This document shows positions 33,208 to 45,360 of a stretch of DNA of 64,000 nucleotides, piece by piece. The DNA is from Podocnemis expansa. Taxonomy: Eukaryota > Chordata > Testudines > Podocnemididae. The position numbers and the translations under genes are program-made. The stretch lies in contig ML682125.1 of NCBI GenBank assembly GCA_007922195.1, positions 1,881,020 through 1,945,019 on the forward strand, given 5' to 3'. Numbering within the stretch: the first letter of the stretch is position 1; the number at the start of each line of letters is the position of its first letter. The notes under the pieces were generated by a model. It worked only from the letters and a program-made list of their open reading frames with translations. It made no database searches and was not told the DNA's origin.

Positions 33208-33289
33208 CTCAAGGAGACCCAGTAATAACACACGTTCCTTTTGAGAGTATGCCCAAGGCCAACTCCCCAAACAGTTCCCAGGATCCATC

Positions 33290-34571
33290 CCATCCCTTCC
33301 TCAACTGCCTCTCCGAATTTTCATTGTAATGATCCCATATTACTACAGATCAGTGGGTACTCAGTACCATTTCAAAGGGCTACTCAATTCAATATTCTTC
33401 AACCTCTCCCAGGCTCCCCCCCATCCATCCTTCTTCAGGGACCCCTCTCACAAACAACTCCTGTTTGGAGAGGTCCAATCCCTCCTGTCCATAGGGGCAG
33501 TAGTACCAGTTCCACCACAGCAGGAGGGAAGAGGGTGCTATTCCCATTATTTCCTTGTCCCCAAACCAAATGGAGCCCTTAGACCCACCCTGGATCTACA
33601 CAACCTTCACAAACATATAAGGAAGCAGAAGTTCTGTATGGTTTCTCTGGCCTCTGTTACTCCACCCTATTCCTGGAGACTGGTTTGCCACCCTCAATAT
33701 GAAGGATGCTTATTTCCACATGTCCAGTCTCCCAGCAAACAGATGTTTCCTGCACTTTGTAGTAGCTGGAAACCATTATCAGTTTACAGCCCTCTCTTTT
33801 GGCCTGTTTCCCCCCACCCCCACCCCCAGTTTTTACAAAATGTGTGGCCATAGGTTTGATGTTCCTGCGCTATAGGGGTCCCCACGTATTTCCTTACGTA
33901 GATGACTGGTTAATAAGAAGTAGGCCAAGGGATTAGGCCAGCTCTATTATCAGTCTAGCCCTCACCGCCCACAATAGACTGCGTCTATGGGTAAACAATA
34001 AAACTCCACGTTAGTGCCCATGCAAAAGATAGATTTCATATGGGAGACCCTCGATTCTGTTCAGGCCAGAGCTTTCCTTTCCCAGCCCTGATTCCAGGCA
34101 GTGACGGACATCATAACCCAGCTCCAATGATGCCCGATCACAACAGTCAGACAGTGCCTTCGATTTCTGGGCTGCATGGCCCCTGCACTTACATAGTGAG
34201 TTTGGCACATCTAAGTCATGGCTGGTGTCCATGTATTCTCGAATAGCCCACACCTTGGACAAAGTTATCACTATCCTGCACAGCATCCTAGCACAAATGA
34301 ATTGATAGAGGAATCCTTGGACAGATCTCCAAGAAGTTCCTTTCTAGAAGAGTCGTCTTCCATGACGCTAATATCAGATGCTTTGGACCTAGGATGAAGG
34401 GAGATGCACCTCAGCACAGGTGCGCAGACCCAGGGCCTTTGGGCACTGGAAGGTAGGTGACTGCACATAAATGTCAGGGCAGCTGCAGGTAGTCCATCTC
34501 GCATGTGGGGTCTTCTTACACCTCATCTCTGGGAGGGCAGTACATGTGCTGTTGGACAACACAGCAGCCAT
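33290..34571 (+). pseudogene. DIRS reverse transcriptase, copy C, catalytic YVDD retained
   Basis: RT fragments in several frames: GYFLxPK-like segment near 33540-33560 (FLVPKPNGALRPTLDLHNLHK), palm FAPPPPPVF-like degraded stretch, then FPYVDDWLIRS at about 33888-33920 with the two catalytic aspartates intact. The thumb follows near 34130-34260 and the start of RNase H near 34530 (VHVLLDNTAAI). It is cut off by the solo LTR at 34572. Confidence 0.75.
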
Positions 34572-35584
34572 TGTGTGACCCAGGCCTCCTAGGATATCCT
34601 TCTGAATGTGCAAAAATCAGGGCAAGCTGCAAGACCACGTGCTGAACCCCCAAACCATTGACAAGTGGTACTTAAACCAGTCTCCCAGTCAGTAGCAAAA
34701 CATGCTTCTGATTCCCCACGCTGGTCATCACCAAGCATAACAAAATAGAAACAGCCCCCTTTGTTGCATATCAGTTTCTCATTCCCCCCCAGCCACTGGG
34801 TCGCTTAAAGAAATAGGTTCTCCTGACTCCAAAGGGCCAGCCACATCACCCAGAACAATATAGGCTTGGATCTTACTCAAAATACCACGCTACCAGCCAG
34901 TCCTCTAGTAACTACAACTAAAGGTTTAATATAAAAGGAAAACAAACAAAATGTGAGAGATGTTAAAGGGTCAAAGTGAATCACATACATACAAATGATT
35001 TAAAGTCCATAGAAAGCATGTCCTTGAAGAATCTGTAGTTTGCAGGTTAGTGCTGTTCCTCTGGTATGCAACCAGCACTTGAGTGGGTCTCAGTCCTTTG
35101 TTCAGTGCAACAGAATAGTTCCAGAGGAGGGTGCTGGTTGCAGACAGGCTGAAGACTGAAAACAAAATGGAGATGGGACTATTATCTTTTATTGTCTTTG
35201 GCTCTCCCATGCTCTCAGAGTCCTTGCCAAATCAAAATGGCATTCAGTCACATGGGCAGCATGGGTGACTGGCCAAACGGGTTTCTTCCTAGGCCCAATG
35301 CATCTGGGAGCTCTTAATGGTCAATTAAAATGACAGTGGCTTTGCAGACACTTGGCCTGGGATTGCCTCAACATCAAACAACTTGGAACACACATGAAAA
35401 CAAATAGATTCCTAATTTCTAATACAGGCATGATAATTACATTTAAAGCATATAATCATTCTTAGCAGATTACAGCCTTTCTGTTGCTACCAGACATGGG
35501 ACCTCACATATGGATTATTACAAATATGAAATATTAATATGAAAAACAATCATAAGCAGTCTTGTAGACGCAGACAGCATCACA
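34572..35584. mobile_element. Solo LTR-like element, family LTR-1, copy 4
   Basis: Begins TGTGACCCAGGCC and ends CAGCATCACA. The flank ccat occurs immediately on both sides (34568-34571 and 35585-35588). At 1013 bp without recognised insertions it is one of the best models of the family. DIRS copy C RNase H is interrupted by it and resumes on the right. Confidence 0.8.
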
Positions 35585-35775
35585 CCATATACGACCTAAA
35601 CAAACAAGGTGTCCCATTCCTCAGCCCTCTGAGTAGCGGCCACCACGTCTGTAGGACTTGGTGGTGAGACGTTTCTTTCACCTAACAGTATCACATTTTC
35701 TGGGGTTAAAGAAGAAAGAAGCCTATCACCTAAGCAGGTGCTTCTTTCCTCTCCACAATTGGTTCCCCCCCAACA
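35585..35775 (+). pseudogene. DIRS RNase H fragment, copy C
   Basis: Reads TIYDLNKQGV at its left end, matching TMHNINHQGGV (copy D) and MYYIYRQGGA (copy E) just after the RNase H aspartate. It follows on from LLDNTAAI left of the LTR. It degrades towards the CR1 junction at about 35776. Confidence 0.6.
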
Positions 35776-36663
35776 AATTGGAGCAGTGGGCCAATAGAAA
35801 TCTCATGAGGTTCAACAAGGACAAGTGCAAAATCCTGCACTTGGGATGGAAAAACCCCATGTACTGCTACAGGCTGGGGAGTGATCAGCTAAGTAGCAGC
35901 ACTGGAGAAAAGGACCTGGGAGTCATGGTGGATGGGAAACTGGATATGAGTCAGCAGTGTGCGCTTGCTGGCAAAATAAATCTGTTAGTCTTAAAGTGCC
36001 ACACAACTCCTTGTTGTTTTTTTACTGGACTAGACTAACATGGCTATCCCTTTTGAGAATGGCATACTGGGCTGCATCAGAAGAAGTGTTGCCAGCAGAT
36101 CGAGGGATGTGATTGTTCCCCTCTATTCTGCACTGGTGAGGCCACAACTGGAATACTGTGTCCAGTTTTGGGCTCCCGACTACGAAAAGGACATGGACAA
36201 ATTAGAGAGAGAGAGTCCAGCAGAGGGCGGCAAAAATGATCAAAGGGCTGGAGCACAAGCCCGATGAAGAAAGACTGAAGAAACTAGGCTTATTTAGCCT
36301 GCAGAACAGAGGACTGAGGGGGGATGTGATAGCAACCTTCAACTACTTGAAGGGTTGCTCCAAGGAGGATGGAGCTTGACTGTTCTCAGTAGTAACAGAG
36401 GACAGAACGAGGAGCAATGGTTTCAAGTTACAACTGGGGAGGTCGAGGCTGGATATTAGGAAAAACTTTCTTACTAGGCTAATAGTGAAGCATTGGAATA
36501 AGCTACCTAGGGGAGGTGGTGGAATCTCCATCTTTGGAGGTGTTTAAGGTCTAGCTGGACAAAACCCTGGCTAGGATAATCTAGTGGGAGCGGTCCTGCT
36601 TTTTTGGCAGGGGGTTGGACTAGATGACCTCGTGGGGTCCCTTCCAACCCTATGATTCTATGA
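35776..36663 (+). mobile_element. CR1 LINE (+), 5'-truncated, in DIRS copy C
   Basis: Starts within the RT connection ([20 protein letters not shown] at 35790-35850) and runs to the CR1 3' terminus (cccttccaaccctatgattc) near 36663. A SINE-like stretch at 35968-36047 replaces a few CR1 bases. The C-terminal part ([20 protein letters not shown]) is open, but the reading frame is broken at the SINE and later. Confidence 0.88.
35968..36047 (+). repeat. SINE-like repeat in CR1
   Basis: aaaataaatctgttagtctt ... actggactagactaacatgg: the same short repeat as at 14163 and, inverted, at 40487. CR1 homology resumes at ggcatactgggctgc. Confidence 0.6.
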
Positions 36664-36810
36664 TCTAGATGTAATCGACGTGGTTTTCCAGAGGTTGGGT
36701 TATCGCCAAGTTGACATGTTTGTGAACTGTTGGAACAGGAAATACCCACAATGTTGTTCACTTTGGAGTGTAGAGGAGGAGGCAATTTCAGATGCTTTCC
36801 TTAGACAAGC
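36664..36810 (+). pseudogene. DIRS pol segment after RNase H, copy C
   Basis: Reads VVFQRLGYRQVDMFVNCWNR and ISDAFL, matching FRRWGYPSVDLFTTQAKKK and LGDAFL in copy D (47110-47225). This is the region after RNase H that in DIRS elements is annotated as methyltransferase-like. It confirms that the CR1 inserted within copy C. Confidence 0.7.
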
Positions 36811-36905
36811 ACCTGTCAGGGCTAATATAAGAGGGTACTTGATCCTGCCATAAGTGCAGGGGACTGGATTTGGTGACCTCTCATGGTCCCTTACAGTTTC
36901 TATGT
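36811..36905 (+). mobile_element. CR1-like 3' tail fragment
   Basis: ggactggatttggtgacctc ... gtttctatgtttctatg has the form of a CR1 3' end with its short repeated tail, on the + strand, under 100 bp. Confidence 0.6.
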
Positions 36906-36971
36906 TTCTATGTCATGGTCAGGGTGAGTGCCATAAGCCTTCCCTCCAATACCTTTATTGCAAAGAGTCAT

Positions 36972-37974
36972 TGTGACCTAGGCCTCCTGGGATTACCTCC
37001 TGAATATGCAGAAATCAGGGCAAGCTGCAAAACTGAGAGCCAAACTGTCTAAACCCTGATGAGTGGCACTTAAGCCATACTCCCAATCTGTAACAAACCA
37101 TGTTTCTGATTCCTCATACCAGTTGACAAGATACATAAAAAGCATAAACAGCCCCCTTTATTTCATTCCAGTCCCTGGTTACCAACTAGCCACTGGGTCT
37201 TTTAAAGAAATAGTTTCTCCTGATGCTGAGGGAGCAGCCACTTTACACAAAACGATATAGGCTTAGATGCAACCCAAAATGCCACACTGCTAGCCAATTA
37301 TTTAGTAACTAAAACTAGAGGTTTAATATAAAATAAAAGAAACAAACTGTGAGAAGTGTTAAAGGGAATCACATGCATACAAATGATTTTAGACTCCTTG
37401 TAAAGCAAGTCCTTGGAAGAATTTGGAGTTTGCAGAGTTGTCCAGTTCCTCTGGTAGACACAGAGCACCTAGATGAGCCTCAGGCCTTTGTCCAGTCACA
37501 GAGGAATAGATCCAGAAATGGATGCTGGTTGTAAACTGGAGACTGAAGACAAAATGGAGTTGGTGCTGCTGCCTTTTGTCACCTCTGGCTTTCCTATGCT
37601 GTGTGGAGTTTTTGCAAATCAAAATGGAGCTGAGTCACATGGTCAGTCCAGGTGAGACACTGAGCAGGTTTCTCCGTAGGCCCATCGTGCCTGTGGTTCC
37701 CTTAATGGGCCATTAAGGAGGCATGGCTATAGACATCAGTCTGGGGAGTTTTCCAGACTCAAATAAGTTGAAACACAGATATAACAAATACATTCCTAAG
37801 GTCTACTACAGATACAACTACAACAATTACACATACAAAATATAATCACTTGTAGCAAGTTACAACCTTTCTATTGGTACCAAACATGGCATAGCTCCAA
37901 TGGATTAATGCAGTTATGAAATATTAATAAGAAAAAGTGTCAGAAATGGTCCCCTAAATCCAGACAATGTCACA
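36972..37974. mobile_element. Solo LTR-like element, family LTR-1, copy 5
   Basis: Begins TGTGACCTAGGCC and ends CAATGTCACA. Flanks gtcat and atcat are a 5-bp duplication with one difference. 1003 bp, no insertions recognised. DIRS copy C resumes on the right. Confidence 0.78.
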
Positions 37975-38490
37975 ATCATCCTCAACATAAAGAAAGACAA
38001 AGCAGACGTTATTTTGATCATGCCAGTCTGACCCCCACCAGCTCTGATCTACAACCCTGGTAGACCTTTCAATAGCACCCCCTTGGGAATTACCCATCCA
38101 TCCAGACCTATTATTCCAGGACTTTAGGTGGCTGCTGCACCTGGACCTAGTCCCATTGCACCTTACAGCCTGGAGACTCCATGGTTGAATACAGAAGAAA
38201 GGACATGTTCAGCTCACATTTCGGAAAGCCTGTTGGGGAGAAAACTTTCCATTCAGCATTCATATAGAGTTAAGGGGAAGTGTTTCTCACTCTGGCTGAA
38301 AAACCATGGAGTACTACCCCTGGCGTCTCTAATCCAGGCTAGTCTGGAATGCCTGTTTCTCCTGAAATAACAGGGACGTGGCTAGCCTCTCTCACAGTCC
38401 ACCTTACAGCAATCTGAGCTTTTCATCAACTGCTTCAAGCCAGACCAATTTTATCTGATCCCATTTTCTCAAAGGAGTTGAGCTTCTGTA
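37975..38490 (+). pseudogene. DIRS post-RNase H linker and recombinase start, copy C
   Basis: Reads LNIKKDKADVILIMP near 37985-38030, matching LQKVKQDRAEIILVTP of copy D, then a linker. From about 38200 the N-terminal core-binding part of the tyrosine recombinase follows (ISESLLGRKLSIQHSYRVKGKCF), the counterpart of INSQTPATRVTYLQKWKRFL. The catalytic half is absent; a CR1 begins at 38627. Confidence 0.6.
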
Positions 38491-38626
38491 CCTGCAGGCA
38501 ACGTGATGCCCTAGCAGTCCTGCACAGTGTGTTATGTACATTCATAAAGGCCCCCTCTTGCGTGGTATATTTGGCATCAAACCATACAATTACATTGCAA
38601 AAGTGAACAGGAAAGTTACACAAATC

Positions 38627-39305
38627 ATAGAATCATAGGGTTGGAAGGGACCTCATGAGATCATCTAGTCCAACCTCCTGCTAAAAGCAGGACCACTCTT
38701 ACTAACTCATCCCAGCCAGGGTGTTCTCTAACCAGACCTTAAATATCTCCAAAGACAGAGATTCCACCCCCCTCCCTAGGTAACCCATTCCAGTGCTTCA
38801 CCACTCTCCTAGTGAGAAAATTTTTCCTGGTATCCAATGGCACCCTCCCTAGCTGCAACTTGAAATCATTGCTCCTTGTTCTGTCCTCTGTTACTACTGA
38901 GAACAGCCTAGCTCCCTCCCCTTTGGAGCACCCCTTCAAGCAGCTGAAGGATGCTATCAAATCCCCCCCCTCAGTCTTCTCTTCTGCAGGCTAAATAAGC
39001 CTAGTTCCTTCAGTGTCTTTTGGTAAGTCTTGTGCTCCAGCCCCTTGATCATTTTTGTTGCCTTTTCCTGGACTCTTACTGATTTGTCCATATCCTTTTT
39101 GTAGTGGGGAGTCCAAAACTGAACACTATTCTAGATGTGGTCTCACCAGTGCTGAATAGAGGGGAATAACTACATCACTCAAGCTACTGGCAATGCTCCT
39201 ACTGATACAGCCCAATATGCTATTAGCTTTTTTGACTACAAGTGCACACTGTTGACTCATAGCCAGCTTCCCAGCCACCATAACCCCAATGTCTTTTTCT
39301 ACAGT
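38627..39305 (-). mobile_element. CR1 LINE (-), 5'-truncated
   Basis: The 3' end on the left (aatcatagaatcatagggtt) is followed by the C-terminal RT region, broken by stops, to about 39305, where the CR1 sequence is truncated at agtgcacactgttgactcat ... ttctacagt. It lies just upstream of a DOCK exon. Confidence 0.85.
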
Positions 39306-39523
39306 AGATCATATCCTAGGTGGCATTCTGTGACATTGCCATAGCTACTTCATAACAGTTATTGTAATTTTTCAGTATTGATGTTAAATAATATCATAAG
39401 CGTCTCCCTCAATGGCATAGTCTCCTTCAGTGTCGGGGGTGTGTGAGCCGAAGCCCCTGTCTGTCCTCCCAGTTTCTGTCCTGCAAGTGATGACACTGGG
39501 GTCCTTGTCCTGTTCCCTGGCAG

Positions 39524-39661
39524 ATTCCGCTTTTGGCAGAGGGGATCCAGATCCATGGCAAGAAGGTGACTGAGGACCTCCGGCCCTTTCATGAGCGCAT
39601 GGAACAGTGCTTCCAGCAGCTGCGAGCCAAGGTGGAGAGCCAGTATGGCCTGCGGGAGCTG
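39524..39661 (+). CDS. DOCK-A exon: end of DHR2, 46 codons
   Basis: Phase-0 exon with acceptor gttccctggcag and donor gtgagtgcg. It encodes IPLLAEGIQIHGKKVTEDLR, then PFHERMEQCFQQL and VESQYGLREL, the last helices of DHR2 lobe C, and continues directly from DLIAWQ of the previous exon. No stops. Confidence 0.9.
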
Positions 39662-40486
39662 GTGAGTGCGTGGGTGAGGGGTGGAGCAGGTGGGTGGCAG
39701 ACACACCATGGTAGGCTCTGTATCTGTGCAAAAGCTAAAAGGACAAAGGAGGCACAAAGGGGTGTCTGGTGAGAGAGGAGCCAGGCTCCAGGGGATGGGA
39801 ATGGCAAACCCCCTGAGTCCTGCACTACAGGAGAGGGGTGCACCTAAAGGACACCATGGAAAAGTGAGAGATCAGCTGAGGGCACAGGTGCCCATGTGTC
39901 AAAAGGATGCAAATAGACTAGCAGGCTCCTACAACTGCCCTTCTGCCGGGGAAGGGAGAGCCCTGTGACATTCGCTTCTTCCAAGCTGGATTGATGTGTA
40001 GCTGTGCCATCCTAATTCACTACTCCATGGCCCTGACTTACTCTGCCTTGCTGTGTGAACCCCCCACGTGTGTGCAACATATGCCCAGCCTCTTCACTCA
40101 ACAGACGAGCACACTCACTAGCCACTCATAGGATGACCCCTCAGCAAATACCCACAATCCCAGATGCAGCCCTGGGAACTACCATCTTGCAGGATTCAGT
40201 CTTGTACACTGCACTCTCCAGGCTCATTTATGTTTGTCTGTCAGTTAATCAAAGAAATTGATATGCATCAGCTTTGCTTCCACTGAGGCCTTTACACACA
40301 TTGTCACTGAACATAGCACTGCATTAAATAAAACAAATGTGAGTTTATTGACTATGTAAGACTTTAAGTAACTCTAAGTCAAGATATTATAAAATCAATT
40401 GATTATTTGGTCAAGGAGACACAACAATCAAAGAAGACAAAAATTCACGTTTTAAACTAAGGTCAATATTCCAGTCTATTTTCAAA
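39662..40486. other. DOCK intron 3, 5' part, no gene
   Basis: Intronic sequence. Positions about 40000-40340 hold the unclassified repeat also seen near 31850-32120. Nothing else was recognised. Confidence 0.5.
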
Positions 40487-40605
40487 GGGGCAGCTGTGTT
40501 AGTCTAGTTCAATAAAACAAACAAGGAGTCCTGTGGCACTTAACAAATTGATTTATTGCATGAGCTTTCATGGGAGAACATCCCACTTTGTCAGATGCTT
40601 TGAAG
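40487..40605 (-). repeat. SINE-like repeat, best copy
   Basis: ggggcagctgtgttagtcta ... caaggagtcctgtggcactt ... tttattgcatgagctttcat, the most complete copy of the short repeat found elsewhere in the window (inverse orientation to 35968-36047). Confidence 0.65.
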
Positions 40606-40967
40606 ATATGGGAAATTACAGAATGGAAGGAAATAAATGCAGGGAAGTCTAAGTGGTCCCACTGTAACAGCAAATCAAAGCAGTTGTTAAGATTTAAAGA
40701 CTGGGGAACGGCATATAGAAGAAGATTGAAATACTCACCTCCTGGTTTGCAAATTCATTTGCAAATTTGACTGTATTGTTTCAGAGCTTAATAGAGACTT
40801 TGGATTTTTTTCTCATTATAACAGGTGATTTGACCTCATCTTCTGAGGTCCTGACTTGGCAGTTTAATATCTGTATACGTGTTGCAGACGACATGCCACC
40901 ATAGCAGTCATGTTCTGTATTTTATGAGCAGTCCCAGAACACCACCATGCCATACTTCATATCAGAC

Positions 40968-41177
40968 CAGGGGTCTCAAATACGTGGCATGTGGGCTGCA
41001 TGCGGCCCCTAAAGCTATTTCCTGCGGCCCACAATGACACTATCATTACTGATATTTGTAATATCATTGTATGAAAAGGTTTCAGTGGTGCAGCCCTTGC
41101 GCTAACATATTACTCCTCATGCAGCCCTCTACTAGCCCTCATGTGGCCCTCATGGTGATTTGAGTTTGAGACCCCTG
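40968..41177. mobile_element. 210-bp hAT MITE, second copy
   Basis: Ends CAGGGGTCTCAAATACG and the reverse complement of CAGGGGTCTCAAACTCA. Flanks tatcagac (40960-40967) and catcagac (41178-41185) match at 7 of 8. Same length and interior (gcggcccc, tttcctgcggcc) as the copy at 12020-12229, in the opposite orientation. Confidence 0.88.
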
Positions 41178-42950
41178 CATCAGACCATACATAGCTACAC
41201 TGTAAAGGGAACATGAGCAATACTCACTGTGACCCGAGCCTCCAGGAATAACTACCTGAATTTGTAAAAATCAGGGCAAGCTGCAAAACTGAGAGCCAAA
41301 CTCTCGAAACACTGACGCATGGTGCTTAAACCAGCCTCCCAATCAGTTACAAGCCATGTGTCTGATTTCCCCACACTGATTATCATGAAGCATAACATAA
41401 TAGAAACTGCTCTCTTTATTACACATCAGCTCCTTGGGTCTGCAACTAGCCACTGGATCTCTTAAGGAAGTAGGTTCTTCTGACCCCAAAGGGCCAGCCA
41501 CATCAGTCAGAACAATATAGACTTGGATCTTACCCAAAATACAACACTGCCAATTAGTTCTTTAGAAACTAAAGCTAAAGGTTTAATATAAAAAGAAAAG
41601 AAACACAATATGAGACATGTTAAAAGGTCAAACTGAATCACCTACGTACAAATGATTGAGTTGGCATAAAGCAGGTCCTTGGAAGAATTTAGAGTTTCCA
41701 TATGTGTTCCTTTGGTAAACACCCAGCACTTGGGTAGGCCTCACTCCTTTGTCCAGTTGCAGAGGAATACTTGCACAGATGGGTGCTGGTTGTAAACTGG
41801 AGACTGAAGATGAAATGAAGTTGGTGCTGCTGCCTTTTATCACCTCTGGCTTTCCCCATGTTGTGTGGAGTTTTTGCAAATCAAAATGGAGCTGAGTCAC
41901 ATGGTCAGTCCAGGTGAGACACTGAGCAGGTTTCTCCGTAGGCCTGTGATGCCCTTAATGGGCCATTAAGGAGTCAATGACTGTAGATGTCCAGTCTGGG
42001 GAGTTTCCCAGAATCACATAAGTTGAACTACAGATGTAACAAACATATTCTTGACTCCTAATACAGATATGACACCTACATATGAACCATAGAATCATTC
42101 TTGGCAATTTACAACCTCTCTGTTGGTACCAAACATGGCATTACTCCTATGGATTATTGCAATTATGAAATATTAGTGTAACAGCCTTATGGCCAAGATG
42201 GAGGCTGCCCTGCAGGCAGCTCTGGCCAAGGAAGGGCATGTGCCGGAACACAGCGGAGACAGTTCCCTTACCCAAGGGGCACCTGTTTCAAACCTCCAGA
42301 GTGACCACACGCATACTGGGATAGCCCAGGGATTATAGGAATGGGAAAGGTTTATTTACAGAGGGGCAAAGGAGAAACTGATAGGGGAGATGGGGCAGCA
42401 GTGACACAAGGTAACAGCTGACATAGGGTCCTGCAGTCCCAGCAGTGCAGCAGGCTGAGAGCAGACAGCTCTGTGTCTGCGACCCTAGTTCAGGAGTCCC
42501 AGCACAGTTCCAGTCTGGTGTTCAGTCCAGAGGGCTCCTGGTCATCTTTGGTGCCAGCAACTTTCCCAGCAAAAAAACCCTCCAATGCCTCTTCTGCTGC
42601 TCTCTGCGACCACAGAGCGACACCCTCCTCACTTAACTAGCTAAAGCCTCCCTCTTAGTCCCAGGACCAGGACCAGGCCCCCTTCTCGTGGCCCCACAGC
42701 TCTGAGCGGCCAGTCACTCACTCCAGCTCTGTCCTTGGGTGACTCCCCCCAGCACAGTGTCCTCCTGTGGTTCCTACCCTGGGCATCCTGGGTCAGCCGC
42801 TCTGTCACTCCCTGGCTTCAGGCAGGACCTCTGCTGCTTCTCTGGCTGCTCTTCTGACCAGGCCTCTGGCTGCAGCTCTTCTCTCTCAGCTGCACTCTCT
42901 TCTTCCAGAACATCAGTCCTCCGCCACAGGGCAAATATTTAAAGAGATCA

Positions 42951-43145
42951 TTCTTCTTCGAGCAGTGTCCCCGCTGCTCCACTTTAGGTGTGTGGCTGCG
43001 CCCACACCTCGCACCAGAGGTGTTAATAGCAGAATCCCGGGGGGGGGGGGGGGGCGCTGCCCCGGTGACATCACTGCTGTCTTCCCGCCGTTTGGAATGC
43101 GTGCTCCCCCCTCCCACCCATCAGTTCCTTCTCAACCGCCTCAGC
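42951..43145 (+). repeat. DIRS D left inverted terminal repeat
   Basis: Starts ttcttcttcgagcagtgtcc and is the inverse of 48735-48952. Shared blocks include cgggattctgctattaaca, gcattccaaacggcgggaag and gaaggaactga (as read on the right). A run of 16 G lies near 43032-43048. Transcription should start in or near this repeat. Confidence 0.85.
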
Positions 43146-43345
43146 ACTAGCACCATCTGAGAGGAGCTCCTTACCTCAGTTTTTGTAGATAGTTAATTAG
43201 TTAGTTCCTTATAGTTTGATAGTGTTACTTACTTACTTAGATAGTTCTCATTTTCTCACCACTTACCTGTAAAAAAAAATAAAATAAAATGAAAACAGAA
43301 GAGTAAAAACCAAGCGGAGAAAGAAAACACCAACACTTGTTGAGG

Positions 43346-45354
43346 ATGCCTAATGCCTCAGGCTTTAAGCGTTGTATGGAATGTCATGACCCTGTACCAA
43401 TGTCGGATGGTCATGACCAGTGTATAAAGTGCCTGGGAGAGGCACACTTAGCAAACTCCTGCCCTCACTGTGCCTCACTGAAGGCAAGGGCAAGGCAAGA
43501 CTGGAGCAGGAGGCTGAAGATCATGTTAATGGAAGGCGTGCTCCGCCCAGCCTCAGAGCCGAGCGGCTCGCCCCGCAGGTCGTCTGCAGGAAAAGCTGGT
43601 TCTCAGCCATCATCCCCAGCCTCTCTGGCCAGGAGCAAACAGGGGCATAGCTGGTCTCACGCCAAAAAGACTCTGGCGCCCCCCCAAAAGATCGGGGTGC
43701 AACTAGTCGAAGCTGCAAGAGAGCCCTGCAGCAGAGTAGGTGAAAAAGCCGCCCATCAGCGCGCTGCCTCCGGAGCGGTCTTCCCCGGCGCCGGGGCTAA
43801 CGGAGGGTACCCCAGCACCAATCACGGTGCCTGGGGCTCCACTTCCACAGCCTGTCACCGGCACCGCGGCCATGCCCGGAACCGGCCCGATCCCGCAAAC
43901 GGCCACAGTACCCAGGGCAGCAGTAATGCTGTCGGCACCCACAGCGCTGGTGCCGAACAGCGCCATGCAGGGGCCGCCCCTTCCTACTCCAGCGGGGATT
44001 CAGATGCCGGCAGCGCTTTATCAGCCCCCGGCACCACAGCCTATGCCCCCCCACCTTGTTACCTGTCAGGATCCGGCGCAGGGGGCTGAGTCACGCTCGC
44101 ACTGCAAGAGCAGGTCTTCGTCTCCACCCAGGAAGAGGTCTAGGAAGACGAAACACTGTCTCAGACAAGACTCCTCTTCAGATTCCTCCTCACACCTGTC
44201 TCCACTATATGGCATGCAATCCTCTGATGAGGACGAGCAGTCTCGATCACCCTCTGATGCCCGCTCCATTTCAAGCTCTGGCTCAGAGCTAAACGATAGA
44301 AACACCAGGGTCCCTTCACAGCAAACGGGAATCCGATAATCTGCAATTTCAACCATGCCAGTGGCAGAGCAATCCCTGGTACCAGTATCCACCGTATGGT
44401 ATACCATGGGCATCTTGGCTTAACTGGCCAGGTTATCCATCAATGCAACTGCCTAGGGCACCTGCTCAGGCTCAGAAGCCGCATCAGACACAGGCTAACG
44501 CGGTCCCCACTCTTGGATCACCAGACGATCTGGCAACCCAAGTAAAATCACATGGGGTTGCCAATATGGATGAACCACAGTCGAAGGGGGACGAAGCCAG
44601 ACAATTTCAGGACCGCTTCAAGAGAGTTGCAACCTCTTTGGACTTGCCAGAACAGACTGATATGGCTTCTAAACGCAGATTGTATAGAATCCTTCAGGCA
44701 AGTACCTCATCCAAGGTATCAATGCCTATGGATGACGGCATTATGGAGCCGGCCACTACAATATGGGAGACCCCAGCCTCCATACCGCCCACAAACAAGA
44801 AAATCGATAAGAAATTCTTCATTATGCCCAGCGGTAATGAGTTCCTATTCTCCCACCTGCAGGCAAATTCATTAGTCATAGACGCAGCAAACCAGCGTCT
44901 CAAGCAGAGTTATACCAGAGCATCACCGCCAGAGAAGGAGTATAGGAAGCTGGATATAATGGGCAGGAAGATATATACGTCTGCAACACTTCAACTGAGG
45001 ATAGTGAATTATGCTGCTCTCCTAGCGGATTATAATCATGATAACTATTCCAAGCTGGTAGAGCTCTCCCCCTTACTTCCTGAGGAGAAAAAAGACTGGT
45101 TTAATGCAGTCCTTCAGGAGGGCTTACTGCTATCAAGAGTAACGCTCCAGGCAGCATTGGATGCAGCAGACACAGCGGCGCGTACCGTTGGCTCCGCAGT
45201 AGTGCTCCGTAGGTCCTCATGGCTCCATGCAGCGGCTCTTCCGAGACCGATACAGGCCCTCATAGAAGATCTGCCATTTGACAGACTTAAACTGTTCGGA
45301 GAAAAGACAAATGACATAATGCACTCGTTAAAAGACTCAAGGGCTACTCTCTGA
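43346..45354 (+). pseudogene. DIRS D gag, three domains in three frames
   Basis: Gag would package the element RNA. The N-terminal Cys/His domain (43346-43700) shows RCMECHDP, DGHDQCIKCLGEAH and CPHCASLKARARQDW. The Pro/Val-rich middle and basic patch PPRKRSRKTKHCLRQD (about 43740-44339) are in the +1 frame. The C-terminal domain (about 44400-45354) is again +1 and is open for over 300 codons (LYRILQASTSSKVSMPMDDG, LDAADTAARTV, LPFDRLKLFGEKTNDIM). The first shift is shared with copy B; the second is not. The ATG at 43346 is chosen because homology to copy B begins there. It also ends with the same RATL-stop as copy B. Confidence 0.82.
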
Positions 45355-45360
45355 ACACTA

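Larger units (their letters stand above)
32557..38565 (+). mobile_element. DIRS-like retrotransposon copy C, fragmented by four insertions
   Basis: One DIRS element can be followed through this span. It has a left terminal repeat like that of copy E (32557-32690), the gag N-terminus, the RT to 34571, RNase H at 35585-35770, a further pol segment at 36664-36810, and linker plus recombinase start at 37975-38490. Solo LTRs (34572-35584, 36972-37974), a CR1 (35776-36663) and a CR1 tail (36811-36905) interrupt it. Most of gag is missing by internal deletion between about 33010 and 33060. Confidence 0.75.

Noticed and set aside
42176..42950. A host exon cluster before DIRS D
   Set aside because: The short ORFs overlap the LTR-2 element defined by TGTAAC/GTTACA ends, with no splice-phase logic.
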